64,000 bases of DNA from Penicillus capitatus (Eukaryota > Chlorophyta), in NCBI GenBank assembly GCA_965649825.1, contig OZ287707.1, positions 62,001-126,000 of the forward strand, in the 5' to 3' direction. A program made the translations under genes and the position numbers. Shown one piece after another: positions 22,884 through 34,929 of this stretch; position 1 is the first letter of the stretch, and each line of letters begins with the position of its first letter. The notes below the pieces were generated by a model. It saw nothing but the letters and a program-made list of their open reading frames with translations. It was not told the origin of the DNA and ran no database searches.

Positions 22884-25343
22884 TCAGGGGGCTATACAGT
22901 CCAATGCATTTCCACTGGAGATCCGTTGGATCTTGTCTGGGTTGATGTCGTTGAATCTTGTCGCGGTATTGTCCAGACAGTCAATGTAAGGGCGATCGTC
23001 TCTATTGTGTTCTTGTGGAGAGGATGGAAAGATCAATGGTGTGTATTTGGTCTCTCCTGCTGCTGCAGCAGCAGATGATGTCAAGGTTCCCTCGAATGCC
23101 AGCATGGATTCCATAGATTCCACTTTGGGTATGCCCAGGACAGGCAAATGCAGCCAGCTAGGAATTCTGCTAGGCATTCTGGACATGCCTGCCTTACTGG
23201 TGCTCTTCTCTTTGATGGACTCCACCACAGACAGCAAACAAGAATCCAAACACTTTTCGATGGCGCAGTTGCACTCAATGGCTGCCAATTTCTCCCAAGT
23301 GGAAACCTCTCCCAGATGCACAGCAGAAAGCATTTCCTCTTTACTGGGATTCACCATGGCTTTCAACACTGTCCAGTAGTTTGAGGCAGGAAGGACCATT
23401 GTCACATCGCCTTCCCATGTCTGCGAGAATAGTCTCAGCCAGTTCGTTGGCACCCACTCTGGCAACAGCCATTCCAGTTGACGACATCGATGTTTCAATT
23501 CGATCTCGAATGCCTTGGCGACTTTTCTGTTGAGTCTGCGACGGAGATTGAGCAAAGGAACGATGTGAGGATTTGTTTGAGAGACGAGAAAATAATTGAC
23601 ATTGAACATCTCTCTCAGTGTCTGCATAGGCAGATCTTCTTCCAGGGAACCATCTCTCCAACGACGTTCCGTATTTCGGCAATCAGGCATGGCAAAAGAC
23701 ACACGACGACCATCATTTGCTCTGGAAAGAATATCCTGCACAGCCACCACGAATGTCATCCTGGATCCTGTACGGCATTTGTCACCTGAGGCGGAAAGAG
23801 GCCAGGAAACGAAGAGGAAGCTGCCACAGCACTCCATACCAATACTTGAGGCGCTGTCAAGTAGTTTAAGACACGTGCCGGTTCATCTGCATTTGCTGAA
23901 CAGACGACCACATTCAGCACTCTCCCTGTCTTTTCATAGGCCTCCAGGAATGTCAAATCTCCCAAGAGCTCTTCCAGCTTTAAACAAAAATAGTCGGCAT
24001 CATGCAGATGCCCTTTCATCAACAGACTGCCCACAAACTGGCGGACACTCGAACTGCTGAAGAACTGCAAGTCAATGTCTTCCAGGCGATCGATCCAGCT
24101 GACGAGTTCTTCTGTTGTATGGCATCCAAGCACAGCAGCAATGATGGATCCAACACTGCTCCCGCCAACAATTCTGGGCAGCAACTGACTCTCGAGTAAC
24201 ACTTTCACCACACCCTGCACAAACACACATCTGTTGCATCTGCCTTTATGCCCTCTATGTATCTTAGTAACAGGACATCTAAAGAAAATGCCATCATCAT
24301 TTTTCTTCTGCTCTTACCATGCGCTGCCATATCTCTGACAGACACGAAGAACCGGACAGAAGGTAAAAATAAGAGATCGCTTATGATTCCTTAATATAAG
24401 TGCTTACCAGATGGTAACAACCCAAAGATCCTCCTCCACTCAATAACAAGGCGGTTCGCCCAAAGGCATGTCGCGTCTCTTGGAGAAAATTGAGCTTCTG
24501 CTCATCTGATAGATTCTCTGAAAATGAAATGTGGCGCAAACAGCGTTGCACCTCTGTGATGTATTCTCCGATGGGCTCAGGTATCTTGCCATAGTAATCA
24601 TAGATGGCCGTGTCTTGCATATTTCCCAGTCTCCGAACGAGATCATCTCGAAGACAACGCACCATATCGGCAGTGGCCACTTGACCGTCTCCATTCTGAA
24701 AGAGCTGTCGAAGGTGTAAGGACTGACGCCTGAAGACAGGGGCCTTGAATAATTTCGCCTCTGATGCGAGAGATTTGCGACGGCCGTGTGCTCGATCCAG
24801 AGATCTTAACTGCGCTGCGTGATTCGCCCATTCTCCTTGACTCTGGGCGTCGTGCATTTTAACGGCAATGTCATTTCGACGACGATAATAGGTACTGAAG
24901 TGTCGATGTATGCGTCGAGCCACAGCAGAGAAGGCGCTGGCGGCAAAGAAGAAAGCGATGGCCAGATGATAGCGTTTCGAAGCAAAACTGTTGCCTCCCC
25001 AAAACGTCACTTCACGGGATGCACCCAGCCAACGAACAAGACGTCGACACAAGCGAAAAATGAACGATGTCAGCTCTGCGAAGGAAATGCCACACCACAG
25101 GAGAAATGCGAGGACATTGCCGATGGGTGCGCCAGCCAACTTGAGTAATTTCCACAAAGCTCGAACAATGATGTCGACCAGTGGTGTCAGAAATGCATTG
25201 TCCGACCATAACTCTGCTTCGTGACTCGGTTGATACATGTTCAAAGCAGAAGCGTCCTTTCTATTCGATACAAGAACAAAAAGCGCAGACCACGCTGTGA
25301 GCAAATGAAAAACGAGTTGGCGAGCCGAGTCGTAGAGTCTCAT
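22884..25343 (-). CDS. SDP1-like patatin-domain triacylglycerol lipase
   Basis: Lipase of the SUGAR-DEPENDENT1 / yeast Tgl3-Tgl5 family, which starts breakdown of triacylglycerol at lipid droplets. Exon 1 (about 24410-25343, start MRLYDSARQLVFHLL) has hydrophobic segments near the N-terminus and then EQKLNFLQETRHAFGRTALL. The patatin core follows: oxyanion loop LLLSGGGSLGCYH; nucleophile elbow IVGGSSVGSIIAAVLG (G-x-S-x-G) after an intron; SFPGLFPPQ; and the catalytic Asp in RRWRDGSLEEDLPMQTLREM, with DGS in place of the usual DGG/DGA. FNVNYFLVSQTNPHIVP is diagnostic of the SDP1/TGL subfamily. The tail is long and Ser-rich. About 740 residues. Convergent with nothing; the start is 58 bp from the divergent gene at 25402. 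Confidence 0.9.
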
Positions 25344-25401
25344 GCATGACAGATGCTGACGTCATTCCGAGTCATTTTCGGTTTTCTTCGCCATTGCACC
25401 A

Positions 25402-26136
25402 ATGTCGAGAGGCAACGCGAGAGGAAGTCATAGGATCGGCCATCGACTGTCGACGTCGCGACCCGAGATGGCCACCTATGACGTCAATGGATATCCAGTC
25501 AATGCAGCAGAGTATCCACCGTTTGGAGTGAAAACAGAGGGGAGTCCTGCCGACAACAAACAAACAGTCAAGAATACTTACACCGTTCCTTCTTCTGACG
25601 GATGGAGAGAATCGGTGCGATCTGAGTCGGCGCGTTGGAAGAGCTTTGGCAAAGGACCAGACACCTCACAGCAGCACCCGATTACCCTAACCATACGCCC
25701 ACCGAATTCTCAGAAAGTCTTCACGATTCGACAGAATCCCGTTCCGTTGCCAGTATTACCACGAGTCGGCCGTTCTAAGATCTCGTTTCGTCCCGTCAGA
25801 GAGGAGAGACTGGAGAGGAATAGAGAAGTGCGATTGGAGGCACCCAAGAAAAGGATTCGCCAAAGCAATGCCTTACCACTGTCTCACGTTCCCCATCCCT
25901 CCTCTCAATGTGTCGACGTCCAGAGATTGCCTCAGAGGATAACAGCCGTAGACAAAGAACCTGGAGAAATTTTCGACACGACAGATCTCTTCAAGAATGG
26001 GCTTCGATGGTGTAGCCTGGAAGATGAGATGCGTCCTGTAGACGAGAGCTTCAAAGGACATGTTAAACGACATCGATCCTGGCTTGAAGAACCCTACGAT
26101 CTGAGACCGGCAGTTGATCCGGGAACGGAAAACTGA
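25402..26136 (+). CDS. Hypothetical basic protein, 244 residues
   Basis: Single-exon frame with ATG at 25402, divergent from the lipase gene and convergent with SEC31 (stops 69 bp apart). The protein is Arg/Pro/Ser-rich and probably disordered. It has a YDVNGYPVNAAEYPPFGVK segment near residue 25, a basic middle (EERLERNREVRLEAPKKRIR), and a more ordered acidic-aromatic C-terminal part containing NGLRWCSLEDEMRPVD and WLEEPYDLRP. No family is recognised. Its length, position and sensible codon use make it a likely real gene. Nuclear or cytoskeletal roles would be guesses. Confidence 0.6.
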   Translation: MSRGNARGSHRIGHRLSTSRPEMATYDVNGYPVNAAEYPPFGVKTEGSPADNKQTVKNTYTVPSSDGWRESVRSESARWKSFGKGPDTSQQHPITLTIRPPNSQKVFTIRQNPVPLPVLPRVGRSKISFRPVREERLERNREVRLEAPKKRIRQSNALPLSHVPHPSSQCVDVQRLPQRITAVDKEPGEIFDTTDLFKNGLRWCSLEDEMRPVDESFKGHVKRHRSWLEEPYDLRPAVDPGTEN

Positions 26137-26205
26137 ACACGGAATCGTTGCGTGAATAGATAAGGACACGCAAACAGTTTAAATGAACATACACACGCCA
26201 TTCTT

Positions 26206-29200
26206 CTACTTGATCGTCTGTGCTAAACGGATGAGTCTTTTAAACGAGCTCAACCAATGGGAGGAGGTCTCGTCCCAGGCGGTTTCCGTCAGATCTGCCA
26301 GGACCCTGGTGGCTGTGGTAGTATCCCCTGATGATAAGGCTTGAGCGTATTGCATGACCTTTTCTGCAACAGCCTGGGAGATCTTGCTTCTGTTTAAATC
26401 CCAGAAGAGCATTCCAACACGTTTGGAAGCGTCTGCTACGATTCTCTTTTGCGTCGATGCCACATTTGCAGATTCAAATTTTGTAAAGAGAGCCTTCAAG
26501 TGCGTCACGATTGGCATGAACTGGGCAGGCACGTTGCTCGTATCGACATTCAGCGCATTAATATCATGGGGAGGAACAGGTTCGGTTGGAGGAGATGGCG
26601 GCCGCTTTGGAGAAGCAGGTGTCGGTCCACCTGATACACATGATTTGTTAGAATGCTGCCTCGTTAGCATTCTAGGAAAACCTGGTGATGGCATGACAGG
26701 ATTGTACACTTGGGGTCTGCCAGCAGCAGGAGGAGGATTGCTCATCGTGGGTACAAATGGTTGCTGTGGAGGACTAGCAACGGTTGCAGTGTGCTGTGTT
26801 GACACAGGAGCAAGGGGGTCAGGCGTTGGTTGAAACGGTGGCAGCGGAGGTTGCATCGGAGGGGTACTCATCATCGACGTCGGCCCTGCCTGCATCGTGT
26901 TTGCTGGTGCTGGTGCCTGACAAAAACAGAAAATAAGATGACATCTGCTTGAGGACAGACGGCCATACCGAAGGCGTGAAAAACGATGGTGGAGCCTGTG
27001 CCGCATGTGGGGGATGAGGTATCGCTGGCTGGAAAGGCTGCTGATGTGGCGGCGGCTGGGATGGTGCTGGCATCGTCGGTGCAGGTGGAGCATAAGACTG
27101 ATGATGCATCTGATGACTGTCATAGACACCACCCATTGGTGGGGGATAGCCTCCTATCGGTTGTTGATAGACACTTGGATAGGAGGACTCTTGATAAGAA
27201 TGCGGCGATGGTTCCATATATTGCTGCTGCTGGTGCTGCTGATTTACCGCCATTCCTCCATAATCATGCACCGCTGCTGCAGATGTCTGAGTAGGATATG
27301 ATGTATCATCCTGCCCCCATCTCTCTTCTGGCTTTGTCACCAGTCCACTTCCATAGATCCGATCCTTTAGAATCTGAATATTCTCTGAAGGTTCTCCCGG
27401 GACCATGTCCAAGTACTCCAACGCCATCTGGACATTCCCTTGTGCAGCAAGGACCTGAGCATAACTGTGAACGATCGTGCAGAGTGAATGACTGGTGGAT
27501 TGCTGAGGGACAGCAGATGACAAGACAAACGCCTTCTGAATGACTTCTTGCATTTTGGCCAAGGTACCTCCACCTCGAGAGGACCAAACCCCCACTGCCT
27601 TCTCAACGTTTCCGGAGCAGATGAAGCAGAGAGATGCAGCATGCAGATCACCTTCTTGATAGAGGCGCAATCCAAGGGCATCGCATAATGAACCCCACAT
27701 GTCGCTGTCATCGACATAGGCCACCAACATCGCCAACGTTTCTTTCCACTGGGCAACACTTCTCGATTGAATGAGCTTGTTAAAGTCATTCGCAGCAACG
27801 GCCGACAGGAGTGGCATGAATGGCTTGGGATTCTGATCCATGTACCTATACATGGATCACAAAGCTTGGACTGTAGAGAAGAGAGAATCCCAAATAGCTA
27901 CCTGTTCATAACGCGCTCAAAAACCGCAGGTCCGGCCACGTGTGCAATGATGAGAGCATCCGCTTCTCGGTTGGCTTTGAAACACGACTCGACTGCTGCT
28001 TCGTAGTTTCTGACGAGCAGTGCTTTCTGGATGTCATCTTCATTTACTCCAGGCGTTGCTTCCTGCTTCTTGACTTTGGTCTCGACAGGTTTTGCCTCTG
28101 CCTTTGGTGAGGCAACCTCATCGGGGAGATTTTCGAAAAAGTCCAAGGCCGCATGGACCCCGGAATCATGATGGGCACTTGGAAATGAAGGTGGCGGTTC
28201 TTCCGAGGCGCCTCCGTTCTCAACAACAGGTTGTGGCTGAGGCAGTTCAACATCGTCAAATCCAAGATGTGCCAGAAGCTGTCGTTTCGCATCGGGTGAA
28301 AACATGAATCCCAACACCTCCCACGTTTCTTTGTCTTCTCCACTCAACGTCTTCTGCTTTGTCATGCAGTAGTCGGCCAGCAGATCGCGGTCCTGACTCC
28401 GTACGGCGGCATCGAAGGATTCTGTTTGCGGAACGGACTCTGCTTCAACAGCGATCTGTCGTACAGATATCTTCGATTCCTTCACTTTGACAGCAGCTCC
28501 TGTGGCAGCGTCTGCAACGGATCTCTCTGTGTGCACGATGGTCGCTAGTTTGCCACCGAAGCCAAAAGAAATTCCACAGGGGCGCTGTATCCAATTGGGT
28601 ACGAGTGTTACGGGTCCTGGATATTATTACCAGCATGACGATCAGCCACGTTCCATAGAGGACGGCACACCTGATTGCCCAGCGGAATCTGTGGGCGGAC
28701 CGACCATGGAATTGAAACTGCAGATGCCAATCTTCCCATCAAAGGAAGCCACAGAAAACAACCCAGGTGTAATCGGAGACCACTGCAATCAGAGAACAAT
28801 GCATTGGAGAAGAGACATGATGTGACTGGCACCAAACCTGGACATGGAGATGCCACGCACCCAGTGGCGGCAATTCAGCCACGACAGCAGATTGCTGCAC
28901 ATCCCAGCAGTATGTCTTGCTGTCTTTGGCGCAAGTAAGCAGCAGCCGTGGATCATGAGGCGACCATGACATACTCAAGATGCCTTTCGAATGTCCAGCC
29001 AGTTCCGAAAGAGGAGATGCACTGTTTCTCAGATCCCAAACCTGCACCGTCGGTGTCCTGTCGTCTTCAGATGCCACTAACACTTGAGTTGGTCGTTCTG
29101 GACTCCACTCCAGAACTGAACATCTCCGAGAGCTGAGACAGAACGACGTGAATGGTACATCTGTGATGGGCCCTACCTGCTCATGTCATGCAGCGTCGCT

Positions 29201-29997
29201 ACTGGTTTCCCCCTTCTCATGTCTTGCACAATGGTTTTGCCGTTGGTCGTGCACGATGCCAAAATCTGGTGTACTTTCTCATTCCATCTCGTGCATGTGA
29301 AATCTGATTCCATGTTGCTGGGCACCGCGGGCAACTATGCTCAACATCGCTTTGCTATACGATAGGCCTCACATAGAATTCTGCTACTTTGACGGACGTC
29401 AATGCAACAGGAATGGAAGGCTTTGTCAAATCCCATACGCTCAGTTCAGGTTCAGTGGACCCCGTTGCCAAGAACTGTGTCAAATTTGGATTGAAATCCA
29501 GTGCTCGCACAGGACTCGAGTGTTTTTTCAGCTTTGTCACGAGGCATCGAGCGGCGTCCGATCCTTGAATGATACGGTTTGGATCCCACAGATTCACAGA
29601 GCCATCTTCCAATCCTCCCGCCACTAGACCCAACTGCACAACAAGACAGAGACATCGGCAGTCAAGGAATGCATTTCGTGGAGAGAGGCACTGGGTGAAG
29701 TTTGGTATCGATGCCTGTCTTGCCCCATGCTACACTATGGAATCTTTCACCGACAGCTAGGGGTGCTCCTGCTAATGGCAGTTCGGGTGGCGGTGTCGAG
29801 AAATCGACTGTGAACACCTAGAGAATCACAGAAGTGCCCTTCTGGAGATGTCGTCGTTAAATTAGATACACCTCCAATACAGATGACGTCGAGAAATTGA
29901 GGTCAATGGCACTGGCGGCGCTACCGGCGAGGTAGTAAGGAGCAGTCGGACAGAAGCCGACAACAGCCGACCGGTCGGCGTAGCGAACAAAGCCCAT
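26206..29997 (-). CDS. SEC31: COPII outer-coat protein SEC31
   Basis: Outer scaffold of COPII vesicles at ER exit sites, partner of SEC13. ATG at 29995-29997 gives MGFVRYADRSAVVGFCP, then an N-terminal WD40 propeller across several exons: GGLEDGSVNLWDPNRII, FLATGSTEPELSVWDLTKPS, MLVASEDDRTPTVQVWDLRN, WSPHDPRLLLTCAKDSKTYC. Around 28520-28590 GGKLVATIVHTE corresponds to the blade after the propeller. The alpha-solenoid ACE1 region includes ADALIIAHVAGPAVFERVMN. A long Pro/Gln/Met-rich linker (about 26650-27300, with QQHQQQQ) is the disordered SEC23-binding region. The C-terminal helical domain ends at 26206 (FKRLIRLAQTIK). Divergent from MSH2, starts 86 bp apart. Confidence 0.93.
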
Positions 29998-30083
29998 TTC
30001 GACAAGGCGACGCAAATCGCGTACATTTACTGCATCTATTCATTGGTATTCTGTCACGAACAACGACGACGAGGACGTGTCCA

Positions 30084-33000
30084 ATGCCGACACCAGAGGA
30101 CACGTGTCTCTCCTTCTACAGTACCCTGCCGAAGGTCGATCCAATTCGCGCACCCCTTTTGCACAACGGTTCGCTTCTTGTGCAGGATCCGCAGACGGTG
30201 CGCTTGTTTGCGAGAAAGGTCGATCAGCGACGACGTTTTCGTATTATGAGCGATAGAGTATGGTGTGCAGAATGGTTACACGGTGTACGGGGAACATGCG
30301 TCGATGATCGCAGAACAGTTCGGCAAGGCAAAGGACGTCGTGCTCTCTGCTGATAACACCGAAATCGTCACGCTCAACAGAACCCTTTTCGAAGCAGTCC
30401 TAAAAGAGTACCTGTTGGAAAGCGCTGCATTCAAGATCGAGATCTATGAAGAGTCTTTTGGAGGTTGGCTCCTAAAAAAGTGAGCATCATTCATCTGGCA
30501 TTCGAACAGCATCTTGTCTAGTTATTCAGATCTGGATCCCCGGCACAGTTGGGGGACTTCGAAGAGGAGCTGACGAGAAATGGTCGACTTATAGATACGC
30601 CAATGGTCATGGCTTTGGTAACGGAACAGAAACAAGGGCAGTCCCGAGTTGGCGTTGCTCTATTGAATCCATCTACCCACGAGATCGGTGTTAATACATT
30701 CACAGATAATGACGGATTCCGGAATGTGGAATACCTCTTTGTTCAGCTGGGCATCAAGGAGTGTCTTATTCCGAAGGTTTCCCATTCGATGCTGTCTTCT
30801 TTATAAAAACCCTTGTGGATTTGAAGGGCGAGGTCTCCGTGGACGTTCAGCGATTAAAGTCGTTGGCTCAGATGTGCCAAGTGATGATCATTGAGAGACC
30901 GAAGCCGAGTTTCGGGAATAAGGCCATTCTAGAAGACCTATCAAAGAGATCTTATGTCAGCCACAGATTGGCCCACCGGATAACTGCATCTTCGGTTTGC
31001 TTCTAGGAAATGAGCGTCGAGCGATACAGATCCGTTCTGGATCAGCCTTTGGTTCGATCTGCCTTATCCGGTCATCTCTTCACGCATACCGAACACCCGT
31101 TTTGATGCGAGACCGTGTGGCACTGCAGGATTAATTGAATATTATTCACTGACTCGAGTGAAATACGAGATCAAGGAGCAAGAGATTGGCTGTTTCTTAC
31201 GACTGAACAAGGCAACCTTGACGGCGTTGAACGTTCTTCCAGGACAATTCGATGAGCCCGCAACACATTCCCTCTACGGTCTTCTCAACCGCTGCAAGAC
31301 TCCCATGGGAAAACGAGGATTGAAAGTCTGTCGTGTCCTCTAAAAATGGAGAAAGAATCTTAAACCGTTTCTGTAGACGTGGCTGCACCAGCCACTCGTG
31401 GACATCACAGCTCTGGAAACGAGGCTAGATATCGTGGAAGCGTTTGTGCAGGACAAGGGTTTAAGAGAAGACACTCCATTCATGTTAAGAGGTATTTCCA
31501 TTATCTCCATTGCAATGTTCTCTATCGCAGGCATGATGAGTGCCTCAGGGACACCAGATATCTACAGGATGCTTCGAAAATTGGAGAGCAAGAAGACTCA
31601 ACTCTCTGACTTGTATCAACTGTACTGTTTTTCGAGAAAGCTGCATCCCTCCGCCAAACGACTCTCGCAATACAGGGGCACACATCACTCGCTCTTCCAC
31701 CAACGGTGTGTATTGTTTTCATGATCTTCGAGTGCTATTGCCTATTATTTATTTATTCTTTAGATACGTTAAGCCTCTGGGGAAGTTGTTGGACGATGAG
31801 CATTTGCGGAAGTTTGAGAAGTTCTGGGAGGTGGCCATCGACAGTTCCAAGTTGCCTGATGAATTTCTCTTGGCTCCCAGATACGATGACAGACTCATGG
31901 TCGATCTTCTCTCCGCCGCAGTCTTGCTGAATTTCTTTTCCCAGGCACTGAATTCTCAAATGTCAGCATTCGAAGGGACGATCAAACAGGAAGCCATGAA
32001 CATCAGTCGAGACTTAAGACTGGTCTGTGATCGAACGCTGAAGTTGGCATGGTATAAATGCAACAACAGCCAGAAGCGTTGTGTGAAGATGTCTTGCAAA
32101 GATGAACGATCTCTCAGAAGACAGATGCAATCACAGTACTGCTCATTGGTTTAACTTCTTTACTGGACAAGTTCGTGCTCCGTGGACAGATACACCGTCC
32201 TCGAAACCCTGAAGGATGGTGTCAAGTTCACCAATGAGAGATTAAATGATGCAGCTGAAGAGCTACAGGGCTTAACGTCTTCGTACGAGGCACTTCAGAA
32301 AGATTTGATGACTCAGGTCAACGAGATCGCCGTCACTTTCCTCGAGGTCTTTGAAGATGCTTCTGCCTTGATTACTGAACTGGACATTCTTTGCTCCTTT
32401 GCTTGGGCATCAGTTTCTGCGCCGTCTTCCTATACCCGACCAACACTACAGAATTCAGATGACAACAGACTTATCATCAAAGGAGGACGACATCCTTTGG
32501 TGGAAGCACAGGAAGAGATGGAATTTGTCAAGAATGATTGCTGTATGGAAAAACAACAAAGCTGGTTTCAGTTTATTACTGGTCCAAACATGGGAGGCAA
32601 GTCTACATTTATCCGACAAGTATGCATCCTCGTACATTGGTGAATGTTCACTGACGATCGATTCTAGATTGGCCTTGTGGTATTGATGGCACAGATTGGT
32701 TGTTTTGTCCCCTGCGATGAAGCGGTGATACCACTCAGAGATGCGATCTATGCGAGAGTTGGTGCTGGAGACTGTCAACAGCACGGGATCTCGACGTTCA
32801 TGGCAGAGATGCTAGAGACGTCATCCATTTTCCAAGTACACGAACAAAGCAGAATTTACGGGACGATATGAATCTCAGGGAGCCTCTCATCGTTCTTTGG
32901 TGATTATTGACGAGTTGGGAAGAGGGACGTCGACGTGCGACGGTCTTGGATTGGCATGGTCCATAGCAGAACACCTGATGGAGTGGATTAGATGTCCAAC

Positions 33001-33301
33001 ACTCTTCGCCACACATTTCCACGAGCTGACGGAATTGCAACACAGAATTGGTGTCAAGAATCTTCACGTGCAGGCGAAGATTGAAGAAGAAACGGGCGAG
33101 CTGCTTCTCTCTTTTAAAGTCCGTGTAAAGATCGTTGTCATACACTGTTATACTGGATGGGACGTTTGTCTTCAGGTGTGTGAGGGTGCCTGCGATGCCT
33201 CTTTCGGCATCCAGGTTGCCAGAAATGCTGGGTTTCCACTGTCCGTGGTGCAGGAAGCTGAGAAAAGACTCGAAACACTCGAAGGAATATCCCAATGTTA
33301 G
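30084..33301 (+). CDS. MSH2: DNA mismatch repair protein MSH2
   Basis: MutS homologue that forms MutS-alpha and MutS-beta with MSH6 or MSH3 and recognises mismatches in the nucleus. Domains read in order across many small exons: N-terminal domain ([10 protein letters not shown], then [18 protein letters not shown]); connector ([36 protein letters not shown]); lever ([35 protein letters not shown]); clamp and [17 protein letters not shown]; ATPase with Walker [15 protein letters not shown], then [34 protein letters not shown], Walker [16 protein letters not shown] and [12 protein letters not shown]-terminal helices include [20 protein letters not shown]. Splice junctions in 31300-32180 are partly unresolved but no motif is missing. 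Confidence 0.94.
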
Positions 33302-33644
33302 AAAGCACGGAACTGAACGCATGGGGGCAGCATTATACATTGTCGAGTTAAATAAAAAACGGTCAGAAGTGAAAACCCAGGAGTGGGAATGAAGAGAACT
33401 GGTGTTCGTTTACACGGATTGTGATGTGACAACCAAGTTGACAGATAACCTTCTTTGTAAATTACCAAAGTATGGAGATCTTTCTAAAACTCCCTCGATT
33501 CGGCTACCAGACGTTAATACTTGAGACCAGTCGTGGCGTCATGACGGAGATGCGTTTACTTCTGCTTCGGCTCCTCTGTCATCGAAGGACATATTCGACA
33601 TTGTCGGTGAGACCGGAGGTTCATTCTGCCGTACAACATTTCCA
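33302..33644. other. Intergenic stretch between MSH2 and the RPAIN-like gene
   Basis: Contains the MSH2 3' region and probably the promoter of the next gene on the same strand. No conserved reading frame or repeat was seen. Confidence 0.4.
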
Positions 33645-34631
33645 ATGAACGCGGACAAAGGCACAGGCGCCATAAACAGAAAAAGAAGGTCCTTTGCGCA
33701 CAGTCTATATCCGATATGGAAGAAACAGGTATCACGGAGTCACTCGAGCGTGTGTATCGCGTATGCATCACGACGTCTTTGTGATGACCAGATGCTGGAA
33801 AGCTATCAACCAAGAATCGCCACAGAATCCGATCACCACAACGATAAGACATCCTCGCGTCCTGCTGCAGAAAACGCCAGAAAAGTAGAGATGCCTCTTG
33901 CACTTGGCATCCCATGGCTCTTCTCAGTCTATGCTTCACAGTGACATCCACGGAACGCCGGAGAGTTTCGTGGACGACATGAAAATGGACGCATTATCTT
34001 TAGAAAACGGCCTCTCTTCATCGAACCCATCAGACTTGATAGAGAGTGATGATCCGCTCGAGTATGAGCGATTTCTGAAGTGGGCGGCGGAGGAAATCGC
34101 GAGCGAAATGTCACAGATACCTTCTTTTGGGGATCATCTCGATTTCGAAGACGATGACTGTCAAATGATAACGAGTCCACAAGGGTCTCCGCAAAGGGAC
34201 AACATGACTGCCTTCGATGTTGACGATACCCCGTTGCCAGAAGTTCCTTGTCCGATCTGCAAAGTACATGGATTGCAATGTCAAGAGGGAAGCGTATACT
34301 GCCCAAGAGACATGTACGTCATCCAAATGGAACATCCGCAAACAGATCTTGAGAATGTACGGGAAGTCTTGTCGCGTGTTCATCAAGTGAGCTCGATCCT
34401 GTACCAGTGTATCTTCTCATCAAAGATCCGTGAGCATTCTTTCAGGAGCACAGTTCATCTTGTTGCAGTGGAGCTCTGGGTTTCTCTTTGGAAAAGATGC
34501 AGGATGGGAGAGTGTACCTCTGTTCCTCTGGTCGAACTTGTTGCTTTCATCGAGTGAGCGAGATCTGCCTCTATCCTATTCAAGTCTATGACTGTGGTTG
34601 GCAGGTTGTTTTTGCAGTGACTGAATATTGA
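33645..34631 (+). CDS. RPA-interacting protein (RPAIN)-like zinc-finger protein
   Basis: Likely RPAIN/RIP homologue, an importin-type adaptor for the replication protein A complex. The best-supported part is the second half: an acidic helical segment (DPLEYERFLKWAAEEIASEM), then the zinc-binding domain PCPICKVHGLQCQEGSVYC with DLENVREVLSRVHQ, and after an intron the second ligand set QEHSSSCCSGALGFSLEK to LCSSGRTCC. This follows the human RPAIN order CPVC, VVCQCG, LEG..NEHSAHC, LLMSCLACD. The N-terminal exons are uncertain: ATG 33645 gives INRKRRSFAHSLYPIWKKQ, then an intron of about 63 bp and MLESYQPRIATESDH, spliced by a 44 bp intron into SMLHSDIHGTPESF. Whether the last about 30 residues before 34631 are read or spliced out is open. 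Confidence 0.6.
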
Positions 34632-34929
34632 AATGTCACACATTGATGAAAGTGTCACTCTCTTTTCGTGCGCTGTTATTGTTGTTGTCATACAGTTCGA
34701 TTTCCACTCATCGACGTCGACGCGACAGTTACAAGTTACTCTTCACCATCGTCTATTGGAGAACGCTGCAGTGAAGCAGTCTTTGGTAAATGAAATTGCA
34801 CGGACACAATTCAGCAGGAACACCAATAGCTCTGTCACAAGACCGACACATACCCTCTCATTCACAATAATGAATGAATCAATTGCTCTGTCCTCAAAGT
34901 GAAATCATCGGGGTCCCTCCCTTCCCTAC

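Noticed and set aside
33556-33951. Minus-strand frame of 131 codons opposite the RPAIN-like gene
   Set aside because: No domain, Cys/Arg-rich antisense composition, and the plus strand gives a plausible spliced path into the zinc-finger part.
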